Counted from the stretch's first letter, positions 1 through 7,927 are shown. The stretch: 24,339 nucleotides of DNA from JBGPBY01 sp041481485 (GCA_041481485.1 JBGPBY010000031.1:1-24339), one strand, 5' to 3'. Made by a program: numbers and translations. The notes: generated by a model not told the origin, from the sequence alone.

Positions 1-558
1 GGACACAGGCTCATCCGCCACAATAAACTTTGGCCGCAACGCGAGCGCCCGCGCAATTCCGATCCGCTGCCGCTGCCCACCGCTGAATTCGTGCGGATAT
101 CGATTCATGACGGAGGCTTCGAGTCCCACCGTGTTCAACAATTCCGCGACTCTGGCTTCGCGTTGACTGCCGCTGGAGATCCCATGAATTGCGAAAGGTT
201 CTCCGACGATCGCTCGAATCTTCATTCGAGGATTCAGCGACGCATAAGGATCCTGAAAAATGATTTGCATGTCGCGGCGCAAACCACGCAATGCAGCTTT
301 TTTAACTTTTAAAATATTGGTGCCGTCAAAGCGAATATCTCCGGAATCCGGCTCAATCAAACGAAGTATCGCGCGGCCTGTCGTGGTTTTGCCGCAGCCG
401 GACTCGCCGACCAGACCGAACGTTTCACCTTTTTCAATTGTGAAACTGACATCGTCGACTGCCTTTACATGGTTGGAAATTCGAGAGAGTATTCCCCGCC
501 GGACCGGAAAGTATTTGACGAGATTGCGGACTTCCAGCAATGGCTCGCGCTCACGCAT
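1..558 (-). CDS. dppF: Dipeptide/oligopeptide ABC transporter ATP-binding subunit, DppF/OppF-like (partial, 3' end outside window)
   Basis: The frame is open to the window edge, giving the first 186 residues of a protein normally about 320-340 long. Seen: Walker A GESGCGKT at about residues 51-58, Q-loop FQDPYASLNPRM at 101-112, signature SGGQRQR at 159-165, and Walker B FIVADEP at 178-184. The SxNPR form after the Q-loop and the RRGILSR insert near residue 20 are typical of the DppF/OppF branch. The family energises uptake of small peptides as one half of a DppD-DppF ATPase pair under two membrane permeases. Start: the ATG at 558 overlaps the end of the upstream dppD-like gene by 8 bases, so translation is probably coupled. 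Permease and binding-protein genes are not in the window. The C-terminal part cannot be judged. Confidence 0.93.
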   Translation of the reverse strand, partial: MREREPLLEVRNLVKYFPVRRGILSRISNHVKAVDDVSFTIEKGETFGLVGESGCGKTTTGRAILRLIEPDSGDIRFDGTNILKVKKAALRGLRRDMQIIFQDPYASLNPRMKIRAIVGEPFAIHGISSGSQREARVAELLNTVGLEASVMNRYPHEFSGGQRQRIGIARALALRPKFIVADEPVS

Positions 559-1519
559 GAATGCAACGAGCCTCCTGAGATTTTCCCACCGGAAACAGCG
601 GAATTTCGGAGATTTCACACTCCGGAGTTCGCTTGAAACATCGCGGCGCAAAGGCACAGCCCGATGGCAAATGAAGAAGATTTGGCACCATACCTTCAAT
701 CGCGTCGAGACGATGTTTTTGGGAGATGCTGGAGCCAAGTTTTGGAATCGATTGAAGCAACCCCTGGGTGTAAGGGTGTTTCGCGTTGTGGAAGACTTCC
801 ATCGCCGGGCCAATCTCGACGATCTTACCCGCGTACATTACCGCGACGTTATCCGCAACCTCCGCGACGACTCCGAGGTCATGCGAGATCAGGATCATGG
901 AAAGGTGGTACTGGCGGCGCAGGTTATCGAGAAGTTCGAGGATCTGGGCCTGGATCGTGACATCCAGCGCCGTTGTCGGCTCATCCGCAATCAGCAGCGC
1001 CGGCCGGCAAACCAGAGCCATGGCAATCATGATGCGTTGGCGCATGCCGCCGGAAAGATGATGGGGATAATCGAGAGCGCGTTTTTCGGGATCCGGAATC
1101 GCAACGGCCCGCATCGATTCTATCGCCCGGGTCCAAGCCTCGGTACGTGATATGTTCTCATGAGCCAACACGGCTTCGCTGATTTGAAATCCCACTTCCA
1201 AAACGGGATTCAGCGCGGTCATCGGCTCCTGAAAGATCATGGCGATCCTGGAGCCCCGAATTTGGCGCATTTCCGCTTCAGGCAGCGCAAGAAGGTCCTT
1301 TCCATGAAGCAACACTTGTCCACCGATAACGCGCCCGGGCGGGCTGACCAGCCGGGCGATGGACATCGCCGTCACGCTCTTCCCACAGCCACTTTCACCG
1401 ACCAGACCCAGAGTTTCGCCTTCCGACACAGCCAACGTCACGCCATCGACGGCTTTCACGACTCCACCGGCTGTGAAGAAGCTCGTTTTCAAATCCCGGA
1501 TTTCAAGAACGTTGGTCAA
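551..1519 (-). CDS. dppD: Dipeptide/oligopeptide ABC transporter ATP-binding subunit, DppD/OppD-like
   Basis: This is a full-length ABC ATPase of 322 residues. Seen: Walker A GESGCGKS (41-48), Q-loop FQEPMTALNP (96-105), signature LSGGMRQR (155-162), Walker B ALLIADEP (174-181), D-loop ALD, and H-loop ISHDLG (211-216). The C-terminal oligopeptide-transporter extension carries cysteines at 288, 294, 301 and 319, a pattern that holds an iron-sulfur cluster in some DppD-type subunits (family knowledge, not shown here). The start codon is TTG at 1519. It overlaps the mutase stop as TTGA, and a GGGAGG lies about 10 bases upstream. No better ATG is near, so the TTG start is likely real. Inferred role: half of the ATPase pair with the downstream DppF-like protein. 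Substrate is unknown. Confidence 0.95.
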   Translation of the reverse strand: MTNVLEIRDLKTSFFTAGGVVKAVDGVTLAVSEGETLGLVGESGCGKSVTAMSIARLVSPPGRVIGGQVLLHGKDLLALPEAEMRQIRGSRIAMIFQEPMTALNPVLEVGFQISEAVLAHENISRTEAWTRAIESMRAVAIPDPEKRALDYPHHLSGGMRQRIMIAMALVCRPALLIADEPTTALDVTIQAQILELLDNLRRQYHLSMILISHDLGVVAEVADNVAVMYAGKIVEIGPAMEVFHNAKHPYTQGLLQSIPKLGSSISQKHRLDAIEGMVPNLLHLPSGCAFAPRCFKRTPECEISEIPLFPVGKSQEARCIHA

Positions 1520-3099
1520 ATGGCAAGAGCCTCCCGGAATTCTCCGTGAACCTTGCGAAAGACATCGGAAATCTCGCCGACCGTGGCGTAGGCTTCGACC
1601 GCAGTCAGAATGTGGGGCATGAGATTCTCTCCACTGCGGCTCACCGATTCGAGGCGCTGTAATGATGCGGAAACAGCTCCTGCATTGCGTGAGTCGCGCA
1701 CTTTGTTCAGCCGGGCGATCTGCTCCCGTTCGCGGTTTGGATCCAGAATGTGCAGTGGAACCCGGTTCGCTTCCTGATTCCTGAACTCGTTGACGCCGAC
1801 CACGATGCGATCTTTGGATTCAATGGACCGTTGATACTGAAATGCCGATTCCTGTATCTGGCTCTGCACCCATCCGCTCTCGATGGCGGGCAACATCCCT
1901 CCCATACCATCGATCTGTTTCAGGCATTCGATAACTCGATTTTCAATTTCATTCGTCAGCGATTCAATCGCATAGGAACCCCCAACAGGATCGACGGTGT
2001 GGGTTACACCGATTTCGCCGGCAATGATCTGCTGAGTCCGCAATGCAAGACGCGCCGCGTCGGCCGTGGGCAAGCCCAGAGCCTCGTCTCGGGAATTTGT
2101 ATGCAGAGACTGAGCGCCGCCCAATACGGCTGCGAGAGCCTGAATCGCAACGCGAACGACATTGTTATCCGGCTGTTGAGCAGTAAGCGCGGAACCCGCA
2201 GTCTGGGCATGGAAACGCAACATCATGGATCGCGGATTTCTGGCCCCGAAGCGCTCCCTTGCAAGTTGTGCCCAAATTCGCCGTGCAGCCCTGAATTTGG
2301 AAATTTCTTCCAGAAAATCGTTATGAGTATTGAAGAAGAATGAAAGACGGGGCGCGAAGGAATCGAATTCGAGCCCTCTGCGAAGCGCTGCTTCCACATA
2401 GGCGATGGCATTTCCAAACGTGAAAGCAAGTTCCTGCACGGCCGTGGATCCGGCTTCGCGAATGTGGTATCCGCTAATCGAAATCGTGTTCCAGTTCGGA
2501 AGCTCCGACTGGCAATACTCGAAGATATCGGTAACCAGACGCAGAGAAAATCCTGGCGGATAGATGTAAGTTCCCCTGGCGATGTATTCCTTCAGGATGT
2601 CGTTCTGAACTGTTCCGTTAATTTTATTGGCGGCAACCCCTTGTTTCTTCGCGATTGCAACAACCATGGCAAGAAGGATTGCTGCTGTCGCATTGATCGT
2701 CATCGATGTTGAGACCATGTCTAACGAAATATCGCGAAACAAAGTCTCCATATCGTCGAGCGTATCGATGGGAACTCCCACCTTACCGACTTCTCCCAGA
2801 GCCAGGGAATGGTCGGAATCAAATCCCATTTGTGTCGGGAGATCGAATGCAATGGAAAGCCCCGTCTGGCCATTCTGAAGGAGATATTTGAATCGCTGAT
2901 TTGTTTCCGATGGTGACCCGAAACCAGCATATTGGCGCATCGTCCAGAGCTTGCCCCTGTACATGGTCCGCTGTATGCCGCGTGTGTAAGGAAATTCTCC
3001 CGGAAGACCCGGCGCCTGCTGAGGGTGATCCGGTCCGTAGCACGGATCGAGTTCGATGTTGGAATCGGTCGTGAAACGGCCTTTGGAATGGGTGGCCAT
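1516..3099 (-). CDS. Methylmalonyl-CoA mutase large subunit (substrate-binding domain only)
   Basis: The 527 residues cover the TIM-barrel substrate-binding half of adenosylcobalamin-dependent acyl-CoA mutases. The C-terminal B12-binding domain is absent, so a separate small cobalamin subunit must be encoded elsewhere; none is in the window. Seen: TMYRGKLWTMRQYAGFG (45-61), TVQNDILKEYIARGTYIYPP (163-182), SISGYH (207-212), and SLHTNS further on. By alignment from memory with the Propionibacterium enzyme, Tyr47, Arg175 and His212 match Tyr89, Arg207 and His244. The Tyr/Arg pair binds the substrate carboxylate and is replaced by Phe/Gln in isobutyryl-CoA mutase, so methylmalonyl-CoA or a close dicarboxyl-CoA is the likely substrate. 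The start is ATG at 3099, with only a weak ribosome site. It lies 29 bases after the CHAT gene and overlaps dppD. Confidence 0.95.
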   Translation of the reverse strand: MATHSKGRFTTDSNIELDPCYGPDHPQQAPGLPGEFPYTRGIQRTMYRGKLWTMRQYAGFGSPSETNQRFKYLLQNGQTGLSIAFDLPTQMGFDSDHSLALGEVGKVGVPIDTLDDMETLFRDISLDMVSTSMTINATAAILLAMVVAIAKKQGVAANKINGTVQNDILKEYIARGTYIYPPGFSLRLVTDIFEYCQSELPNWNTISISGYHIREAGSTAVQELAFTFGNAIAYVEAALRRGLEFDSFAPRLSFFFNTHNDFLEEISKFRAARRIWAQLARERFGARNPRSMMLRFHAQTAGSALTAQQPDNNVVRVAIQALAAVLGGAQSLHTNSRDEALGLPTADAARLALRTQQIIAGEIGVTHTVDPVGGSYAIESLTNEIENRVIECLKQIDGMGGMLPAIESGWVQSQIQESAFQYQRSIESKDRIVVGVNEFRNQEANRVPLHILDPNREREQIARLNKVRDSRNAGAVSASLQRLESVSRSGENLMPHILTAVEAYATVGEISDVFRKVHGEFREALAI

Positions 3100-3128
3100 G
3101 AAAATTCAGGTTAGCACACCGAGGTGTG

Positions 3129-5963
3129 TCAGGACTTTCCCAGGAGAATAAAGGGAGCCCAATAGTAGGGATGCGGAAATTCCTCTTTTACTTTCATGAT
3201 GGCGGTCCGCAGCGCGTGTGATTTTGAAAGTCTCTCGTTCAATCCCATGTAGAAATGACGCATCAATTGCGCCGTGGACCGATCATTGACGGTCCACAGA
3301 CTGACAACCAATGATGGAATTCCCGCATAGAGAAATCCCCGGGCAAGGCCGAGCAATTCATCGCCTTCCCACACGGCGCTCATCCCTGTTTCGCACGCGC
3401 TGAGAGTGGTCAGGTCTGCGCCCAATTGCAGGTTGAAAATATCAAACAGATTCAGCCAGCTGTCTCCCAGTTTGAGCGAAGAGAACATTGGATTGTCAGA
3501 ACGGAATATTCCGTGAGCTGCGATGTGAATTCTTCCCGCTGCCGGTCCGTATTGCCGAAGCTTGTCCTCACGTGCCTCAGGTCCGAAAAAGATCTTTGCA
3601 TTTGGCATCAATTCACGCAAGGCGGCCACTTCATCGTTGATGTGTGGTGTGAGTTCATCGGAAACCGCAAGAACCAGATCGTACGGAGGCGAGTTCGGTG
3701 ATTTTCGTTCGCGGCAAATCTTAAGAACAGAAGCGCTGGCGCCATACGTGATGTCGTGAGTGTCGATCAGATAGCGATTTCCATCGAACAAGGCATGAAA
3801 TGGGATGTAGTGCAGCACCTGATGCGGGACGATAATCAGGCGGCGTTCTCCCAAAGCCACCTCCTCGATTGGAGCGAGCAGTTGCGTGTAGAGATTCTGC
3901 AGATGGAACCGGGCCGCCTGCAACAGCACGGACGCGTGTTTAATGAGATATGGCGCCTGCAGGTGAAATTTGGACAGTTGGAAATTCAAGCCTTTCAGGG
4001 AGGTTCTAACTGTTTCAATCGTCGTGAGATTCCGATAAACTTTGAATTCTTTCCGCCCGATCACGAAAGCCTGAAAGCGGTCTCCGATCAGGTAGTATTC
4101 GACCAGGAGTTCATCGGGTTCGAGCATCTGCTGAACTTCACCAACCTTTGGCAATTCCATACTTTGAAGTGCAGCCCATCCTGTTTTTTCGGCTCCCGAT
4201 TCGCGAAGCAATTCCAGCAACTCATGTTCTCTAGCGGCGATGTCGTCTGCAGTTTTCTTATCGGAGGCGATAGTCCGCGCGGTTGCGCCCGATTCGTTGA
4301 GCCGATTGTAGAGAATATTGAGTTCCTCGCGAAGACGACGAATATGTTGCAGTCTTGATGAGCCGCTTGCTCCGGAGTCCCAAACCGTTTCAAGGTTACG
4401 TTCGAGAAGATCGATCAACGTCCTGGATTTTGATCGTTCGACATAGTCAAAGGCGCCTTGGCAGTCGCTCCGGTTCAGTTGCAGGTTGACGATGTTTTCG
4501 TATACCTGATATTTGTCCTTTCCAAAGGACATGCGCAATTCATCGAGACGTATGTTTCCACGCAGCGATTCCAGATCCTCCACTGCCCGCAGGTAAAGAC
4601 TTTCCGCTTCCTGTGTGGCTCCGGCCAGTTCCTTGAGCCGGCCGAGAGTATTGAATGTCTGGTATGAAACCCATGGGGCGTGAAATCCTTCGAGTTCCTG
4701 TAGCGCCAGCTGGGCCTGAGCGATCGCCTCGCCGGGTTCGGCAAGTTCCTGCAGACTTTGAGCACTAAGCAACCTGGCGTTTGCGGCTCGTACGGGGACA
4801 TGTTGTTTCTCAAACGCTTCAGCGGAGCGTTCGGCGAGCTTTTGAGCTTCGGCAAATCGCTGCTGGCGGCTCATCAGTTGAGCGCGCCACAAGTCCACCG
4901 CAGCGCCCCAGGTTTCATTGCCAGCGAGGCTGAAGATCTCACTGGATCGGGAAAATGCCTTTTCAGCGTCAGAGTCGTGAAACAGTTTGAATTCCGCAAT
5001 GCCGAGAAACATGAGAGCCATGGCGGCTTCATGGCGATTGCCCAGCTGCTCAAAGGTTTCGTGCGCACGGCCCGAAAGGGCCGTTGCATCATCGAAGAGG
5101 TTCAATTGCAGATAAATCTCCGCCCGATCGAGGTCGCAATACGCCACTCGCCGAGTATCCCGGTTTGCTTCGTGCGTTCGTCGTATTGCCTCGATCATCC
5201 GCAGTGCAGTGGAATAGTTGCCTCGCAGGAAATGCATGCGCGAAATGCCGCGGTCCGCGATATCCGCCCACAGCATGAGTCCGCTTTTCTCGCAGTGTGC
5301 TTTTGTCTGTTCAAATGCTTCGACCGCTTCATCAAAGCGATTCATGTCGGTTAGCACGTGTGCCCGTCCCATTCCTGCGGCTGCAGTGGAAACGGGATTG
5401 TCGCTGCTGGCTTCAGCAGAAAAATAGTGAATGAGAGATTCATCGTACCGGTTGAGGCGGTAGAAAAGATTTCCGAGTGCTATTTCCAGCGTGGTCAGGT
5501 AGCGCTTGTCCTGAGATGCTTCCAGCGCAATTCGTGCTTTTCCTTCCAATTGCAGGGCATCTTCAAAGCGGCTCAAGAAAGACAAATTGTCCATTTCCCC
5601 GACCATTGTCCGCCCAGCTTCGGCTTCAAGGCGGGCCTCGGAAAAGAGATCCACTGCCCTTTCGAAAAACGGCTGTGCTTCAAGACAACGCCTCAACGTA
5701 TATAGGACGTGTGCTCGGGAACGGTTTGCGTAAGCCCATCCTGCGGGCGAATTGATAACGGAAGCGAGATACAGGTTGGTTTCTGCAAGGATTTCTGCGA
5801 GGCCGGGATCTTTTGGACACAAATCCCGGACCTTAAGGGAAAGTGCCTGGATCAATTCGAGCGAGGGATGGATCCCATTGTTTTCAATGTACGCCCGTTG
5901 CCGGGCCGCATCCCGAATCTGATCCAGAGAGTTGATGTGAAAGTCGGTATCCGTTGAACTCAC
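3129..5963 (-). CDS. TPR-repeat CHAT-domain (caspase-like) protein
   Basis: A 944-residue protein with a two-part layout. Residues about 60-500 are helical tetratricopeptide-type repeats (for example RFDEAVEAFEQTKAHCEKSG, 209-228). Residues 540-600 look like a charged helical linker. From about 610 to the end is a CHAT domain, with the His motif HIAAHG (His817) and the Cys motif LTTLSACETG (Cys857). The LARGFLYAGIPSLVVSLWTVND block follows. Both catalytic residues expected for a clan-CD cysteine peptidase are present, so activity is plausible but unproven. No signal peptide or membrane segment is seen, so it is probably cytoplasmic. The start is GTG at 5963. It follows the sigma and anti-sigma genes by 58 bases on the same strand. 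TPRs normally bind partner proteins; the target is unknown. No CRISPR genes are near, so it should not be called a craspase. Confidence 0.9.
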   Translation of the reverse strand: MSSTDTDFHINSLDQIRDAARQRAYIENNGIHPSLELIQALSLKVRDLCPKDPGLAEILAETNLYLASVINSPAGWAYANRSRAHVLYTLRRCLEAQPFFERAVDLFSEARLEAEAGRTMVGEMDNLSFLSRFEDALQLEGKARIALEASQDKRYLTTLEIALGNLFYRLNRYDESLIHYFSAEASSDNPVSTAAAGMGRAHVLTDMNRFDEAVEAFEQTKAHCEKSGLMLWADIADRGISRMHFLRGNYSTALRMIEAIRRTHEANRDTRRVAYCDLDRAEIYLQLNLFDDATALSGRAHETFEQLGNRHEAAMALMFLGIAEFKLFHDSDAEKAFSRSSEIFSLAGNETWGAAVDLWRAQLMSRQQRFAEAQKLAERSAEAFEKQHVPVRAANARLLSAQSLQELAEPGEAIAQAQLALQELEGFHAPWVSYQTFNTLGRLKELAGATQEAESLYLRAVEDLESLRGNIRLDELRMSFGKDKYQVYENIVNLQLNRSDCQGAFDYVERSKSRTLIDLLERNLETVWDSGASGSSRLQHIRRLREELNILYNRLNESGATARTIASDKKTADDIAAREHELLELLRESGAEKTGWAALQSMELPKVGEVQQMLEPDELLVEYYLIGDRFQAFVIGRKEFKVYRNLTTIETVRTSLKGLNFQLSKFHLQAPYLIKHASVLLQAARFHLQNLYTQLLAPIEEVALGERRLIIVPHQVLHYIPFHALFDGNRYLIDTHDITYGASASVLKICRERKSPNSPPYDLVLAVSDELTPHINDEVAALRELMPNAKIFFGPEAREDKLRQYGPAAGRIHIAAHGIFRSDNPMFSSLKLGDSWLNLFDIFNLQLGADLTTLSACETGMSAVWEGDELLGLARGFLYAGIPSLVVSLWTVNDRSTAQLMRHFYMGLNERLSKSHALRTAIMKVKEEFPHPYYWAPFILLGKS

Positions 5964-6021
5964 TGGTTTGGCTCTGTGTGCAACGTCTCTCGGCGTCCAC
6001 CTTCAGCCCCAAGCCAGAAAC

Positions 6022-6633
6022 TCAGGAATTACCGCGATGGACGCAGAAGAGAGTGATCTGCCCTTCCGGCAGATCCACGGACAGATGATATGTGTCCTTT
6101 GGAACTTCGTCGAAAGAAAACTCACCCACCAGATTGGTTGTGGTTTTGAATCGAGTCATACCATGGGATTCCAGCTTGACTGGGGTGTTCTCGAGAAATT
6201 TTGTGCTGGTCGCCAGAACCTGCCCCACCAATGTAATCCGTTCGTTGGATTCCATGGACTCGATTTTCACATCGACATCGACATCCCCCGCCCGGTAAAG
6301 AAGCTGCCGGGCTGCCGTTCCGGCATGGCGAACCCCAGCCAGCATCGGCTGATCGAGAGTGTCGAATACCAGCGCTGCCACCAGTTTTCGAAGCCTGGCG
6401 CCAGTTGAGGGTTGCGCCAACGGTTGAAACAAGCGGTTGCCCCACTGAACCAGTTCAGCCGGTGGTTCGTGGGAGGCGTCGGCTTGAAGTTGAAGGACTA
6501 AACTTTGGATTTCCAGTTTCAGCTCGGCGCACTCACCGCATTCTGCCAAGTGGAGTTCGATTGGATTCCTTGCTGCGTCGGAAATATGACCATCCACATA
6601 ATCAATTAATTCTTCAGCACTTATGTGATCCAT
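6022..6633 (-). CDS. Zinc-finger anti-sigma-like protein with C-terminal Ig-like domain
   Basis: The start was set at ATG 6633, giving 203 residues: AGGAG lies six bases upstream, and the family motif begins at once. An in-frame ATG at 6684 would add 17 unrelated residues. The N-terminal 50 residues form a ZAS-type zinc-finger helix bundle with the His-x3-Cys-x2-Cys motif at His28, Cys32 and Cys35, as in zf-HC2 anti-sigma factors. Residues about 105-200 (RQLLYRAGDVDVDVKIE, then VGEFSFDEVPKDTYHLSVDLP) look like a beta-sandwich of the carboxypeptidase-regulatory kind. No transmembrane helix is visible, unlike most anti-sigma factors that sense envelope stress, so it would act in the cytoplasm. 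It sits 67 bases downstream of the sigma gene and upstream of the CHAT gene. Inferred role: it binds and restrains that sigma factor. Confidence 0.8.
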   Translation of the reverse strand: MDHISAEELIDYVDGHISDAARNPIELHLAECGECAELKLEIQSLVLQLQADASHEPPAELVQWGNRLFQPLAQPSTGARLRKLVAALVFDTLDQPMLAGVRHAGTAARQLLYRAGDVDVDVKIESMESNERITLVGQVLATSTKFLENTPVKLESHGMTRFKTTTNLVGEFSFDEVPKDTYHLSVDLPEGQITLFCVHRGNS

Positions 6634-6700
6634 TCCACGCTCCTGTATTCCGTTACAAAACATATGAGGAAATCCGGGCCCCAAAAAATACCAGGATCTT

Positions 6701-7276
6701 TCACTTCTCCCGTATCCCCCTTCGTCTCAATACCATACGAAGCTTGTCGAGACAGCGGGCGCGTGTCGGTCCAATACTGGCGACTGGCATTTGCATGGTT
6801 TGAGCAATGCTTTCGTAGCTTGGGTCTTTGGGATCAAAATATAGTAATTCCAATAGCTTGCGACAACGCTCCTGAAGCTGCTCCACCGCTTCTCGAACAT
6901 TTTGCTCTGCCTGCGTCTGAATACGAACTGTCTCCACGTTCTCCGCAGGGTCTGTCGGCTCCTCAAACTCATCTTCGGTACTGGTTTCCCGCCGTTTTTG
7001 AGCGCGTACATGGATGCATTGACGGGTCGTGGTAGTAATCAGCCATCCACTGACCTTACTTTCATCCTTCAGCTCACCGAGATGTTCAATCAGCCGTAGA
7101 CAAACGCTTTGAAAAACATCGGAACAGTCGGAAGGGGAAAAGCTGAATTTTACCGGGATGGAAAAAATCAGCCTCCGGTAGCGAAGAATCAACGACTCCC
7201 ATGCCTGCGAATCTCCTTTTAGGCAAAGGGATATAAGCTCTGGGTCCCCCAGGGACTTATACTTGGCAGCGTTCAC
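6701..7276 (-). CDS. ECF-like sigma-70 family RNA polymerase sigma factor
   Basis: The 191 residues have two sigma-70 regions. Region 2 lies at about 25-95 (AWESLILRYRRLIFSIPVKFSFSPSDCSDVFQ, then KVSGWLITTTTRQCIHVRAQKRR). Region 4 lies at about 125-185 (LQERCRKLLELLYFDPKDPSYESIAQTMQMPVASIGPTRARCLDKLR), with its helix-turn-helix. Regions 1 and 3 are missing, as in ECF-type factors. The region 4 wording (YFDPKDPSYESIAQTMQMPVASIGPTRARCL) resembles sigma factors found beside CHAT or TPR proteins in acidobacteria (recollection, not searched). The start is GTG at 7276, directly abutting the TAA of the upstream small membrane protein, with AGGA about 11 bases before. It would recruit polymerase to a few target promoters, probably including its own operon. 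The next gene encodes the likely anti-sigma. Confidence 0.9.
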   Translation of the reverse strand: MNAAKYKSLGDPELISLCLKGDSQAWESLILRYRRLIFSIPVKFSFSPSDCSDVFQSVCLRLIEHLGELKDESKVSGWLITTTTRQCIHVRAQKRRETSTEDEFEEPTDPAENVETVRIQTQAEQNVREAVEQLQERCRKLLELLYFDPKDPSYESIAQTMQMPVASIGPTRARCLDKLRMVLRRRGIREK

Positions 7277-7525
7277 TTAACGTAGGTTCCTGGATTTCCA
7301 GAAAGAATGGATTCCAAAACCCAGAATCAGGGCGGAAAACAGACCCATCGCAACCAGCTGCCAGATGCCGTTTCCTCCTCCACTACTGTGACTCCGGTAG
7401 GACTTAAAAACGTGAAACGCCAGCGATAACCCGATTATTACGAGGAAGGTACCGGTTACTTCGAGCCACAATTGGTGTAGTGAGCGGATGACTCCGCCGA
7501 AAATCTGTTTCAGTCTTCCCGCCAT
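7277..7525 (-). CDS. Small two-helix membrane protein of unknown function
   Basis: The 82 residues have two clear hydrophobic segments, at about 22-42 (VTGTFLVIIGLSLAFHVF) and 56-75 (WQLVAMGLFSALILGFGIH). A glycine/serine-rich loop separates them, and the C terminus is basic. The N terminus is basic (RLKQ) with no cleavable signal peptide. The start is ATG at 7525. The stop TAA is immediately followed by the GTG of the sigma factor, so the two are probably co-translated. It is the first gene of the sigma/anti-sigma/CHAT run. The family is not recognised. Because the anti-sigma protein lacks a membrane anchor, this protein is a candidate membrane link for the module (inference only). Confidence 0.7.
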   Translation of the reverse strand: MAGRLKQIFGGVIRSLHQLWLEVTGTFLVIIGLSLAFHVFKSYRSHSSGGGNGIWQLVAMGLFSALILGFGIHSFWKSRNLR

Positions 7526-7561
7526 GAATGCTTTCCCATCTTAACCGAATAACATAATTTG

Positions 7562-7595
7562 CGAATTGACCAAATTCGAGCGATGTGCGTACGAT
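7562..7595 (+). promoter_or_regulatory. Putative promoter with overlapping palindrome
   Basis: TTGACC at 7566-7571 and TACGAT at 7590-7595 are 18 bases apart and point to the small gene starting at 7631. A palindrome, CGAATT-N5-AATTCG (7562-7578), covers the -35 box and could be an operator. It sits between two divergent units, so a binding protein there could affect both. No clear promoter was found on the minus strand for the 7525 gene. Confidence 0.45.
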
Positions 7596-7630
7596 GAGAT
7601 GATCACATATTTGCTGGAAACGAGGGCCGC

Positions 7631-7927
7631 TTGCAGCTCGACGACAATTTGAAACATTTGATCAAGGAACTCGGTGCGGCCATCAACGAAGCCCTTTCAG
7701 AGTCTCCCGCGATCAACGAATCCATTCAAAATGTGAAAAGGGCGGGATATGAGGTTTTTCTGGTGCTTGAGGCAACGATCGGATTTAACAAGAAAACGAT
7801 GGAAGAGCCGTCGACGGAAGCCCCATTAACCCCATATTCCGAAGATGCGCAGCTAAAAGTCACAGGACAGGATCTGAAATTTCTTCGGTCTCTGAAGATC
7901 AGCGTCGAAGATCTCGACGGACAGTAG
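7631..7927 (+). CDS. Conserved-looking small protein of unknown function
   Basis: The 98 residues have no recognised domain. The N-terminal half is predicted helical and acidic; the C terminus (QDLKFLRSLKISVEDLDG) is a distinctive short helix-strand pattern. No signal peptide or membrane segment is seen. The start is TTG at 7631. It is the only usable start: an in-frame ATG at 7583 is followed by TGA at 7595. GAGG lies five bases before the TTG, and a promoter-like pair is upstream. The last 29 bases overlap the end of the convergent glycosyltransferase gene. It is a solo gene, facing away from the sigma operon. I consider it a real gene but cannot assign a role. Confidence 0.6.
   Translation: MQLDDNLKHLIKELGAAINEALSESPAINESIQNVKRAGYEVFLVLEATIGFNKKTMEEPSTEAPLTPYSEDAQLKVTGQDLKFLRSLKISVEDLDGQ

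Noticed and set aside
260..1150. A 296-codon open frame on the plus strand
   Set aside because: It lies opposite the two ABC ATPase genes, whose Walker and signature motifs are unmistakable. Its product has no recognisable pattern.
3118..3131. A 14-base sequence (CACCGAGGTGTGTC) shared with the leader at 18324-18337
   Set aside because: A 14-base match is expected about by chance in a window of this size. The two sites have different roles: a gene gap and a ribosome-binding site.
3756..4358. A 200-codon open frame on the plus strand
   Set aside because: It lies entirely opposite the CHAT gene and shows no domain; the CHAT reading is coherent across this stretch.
3129..5963. The TPR-CHAT protein as a craspase or CRISPR-linked protease
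   Set aside because: TPR-CHAT partners of type III-E systems lie beside a gRAMP/Cas7-11 gene and a CRISPR array. Neither is present here; the neighbours are a sigma factor and an anti-sigma.
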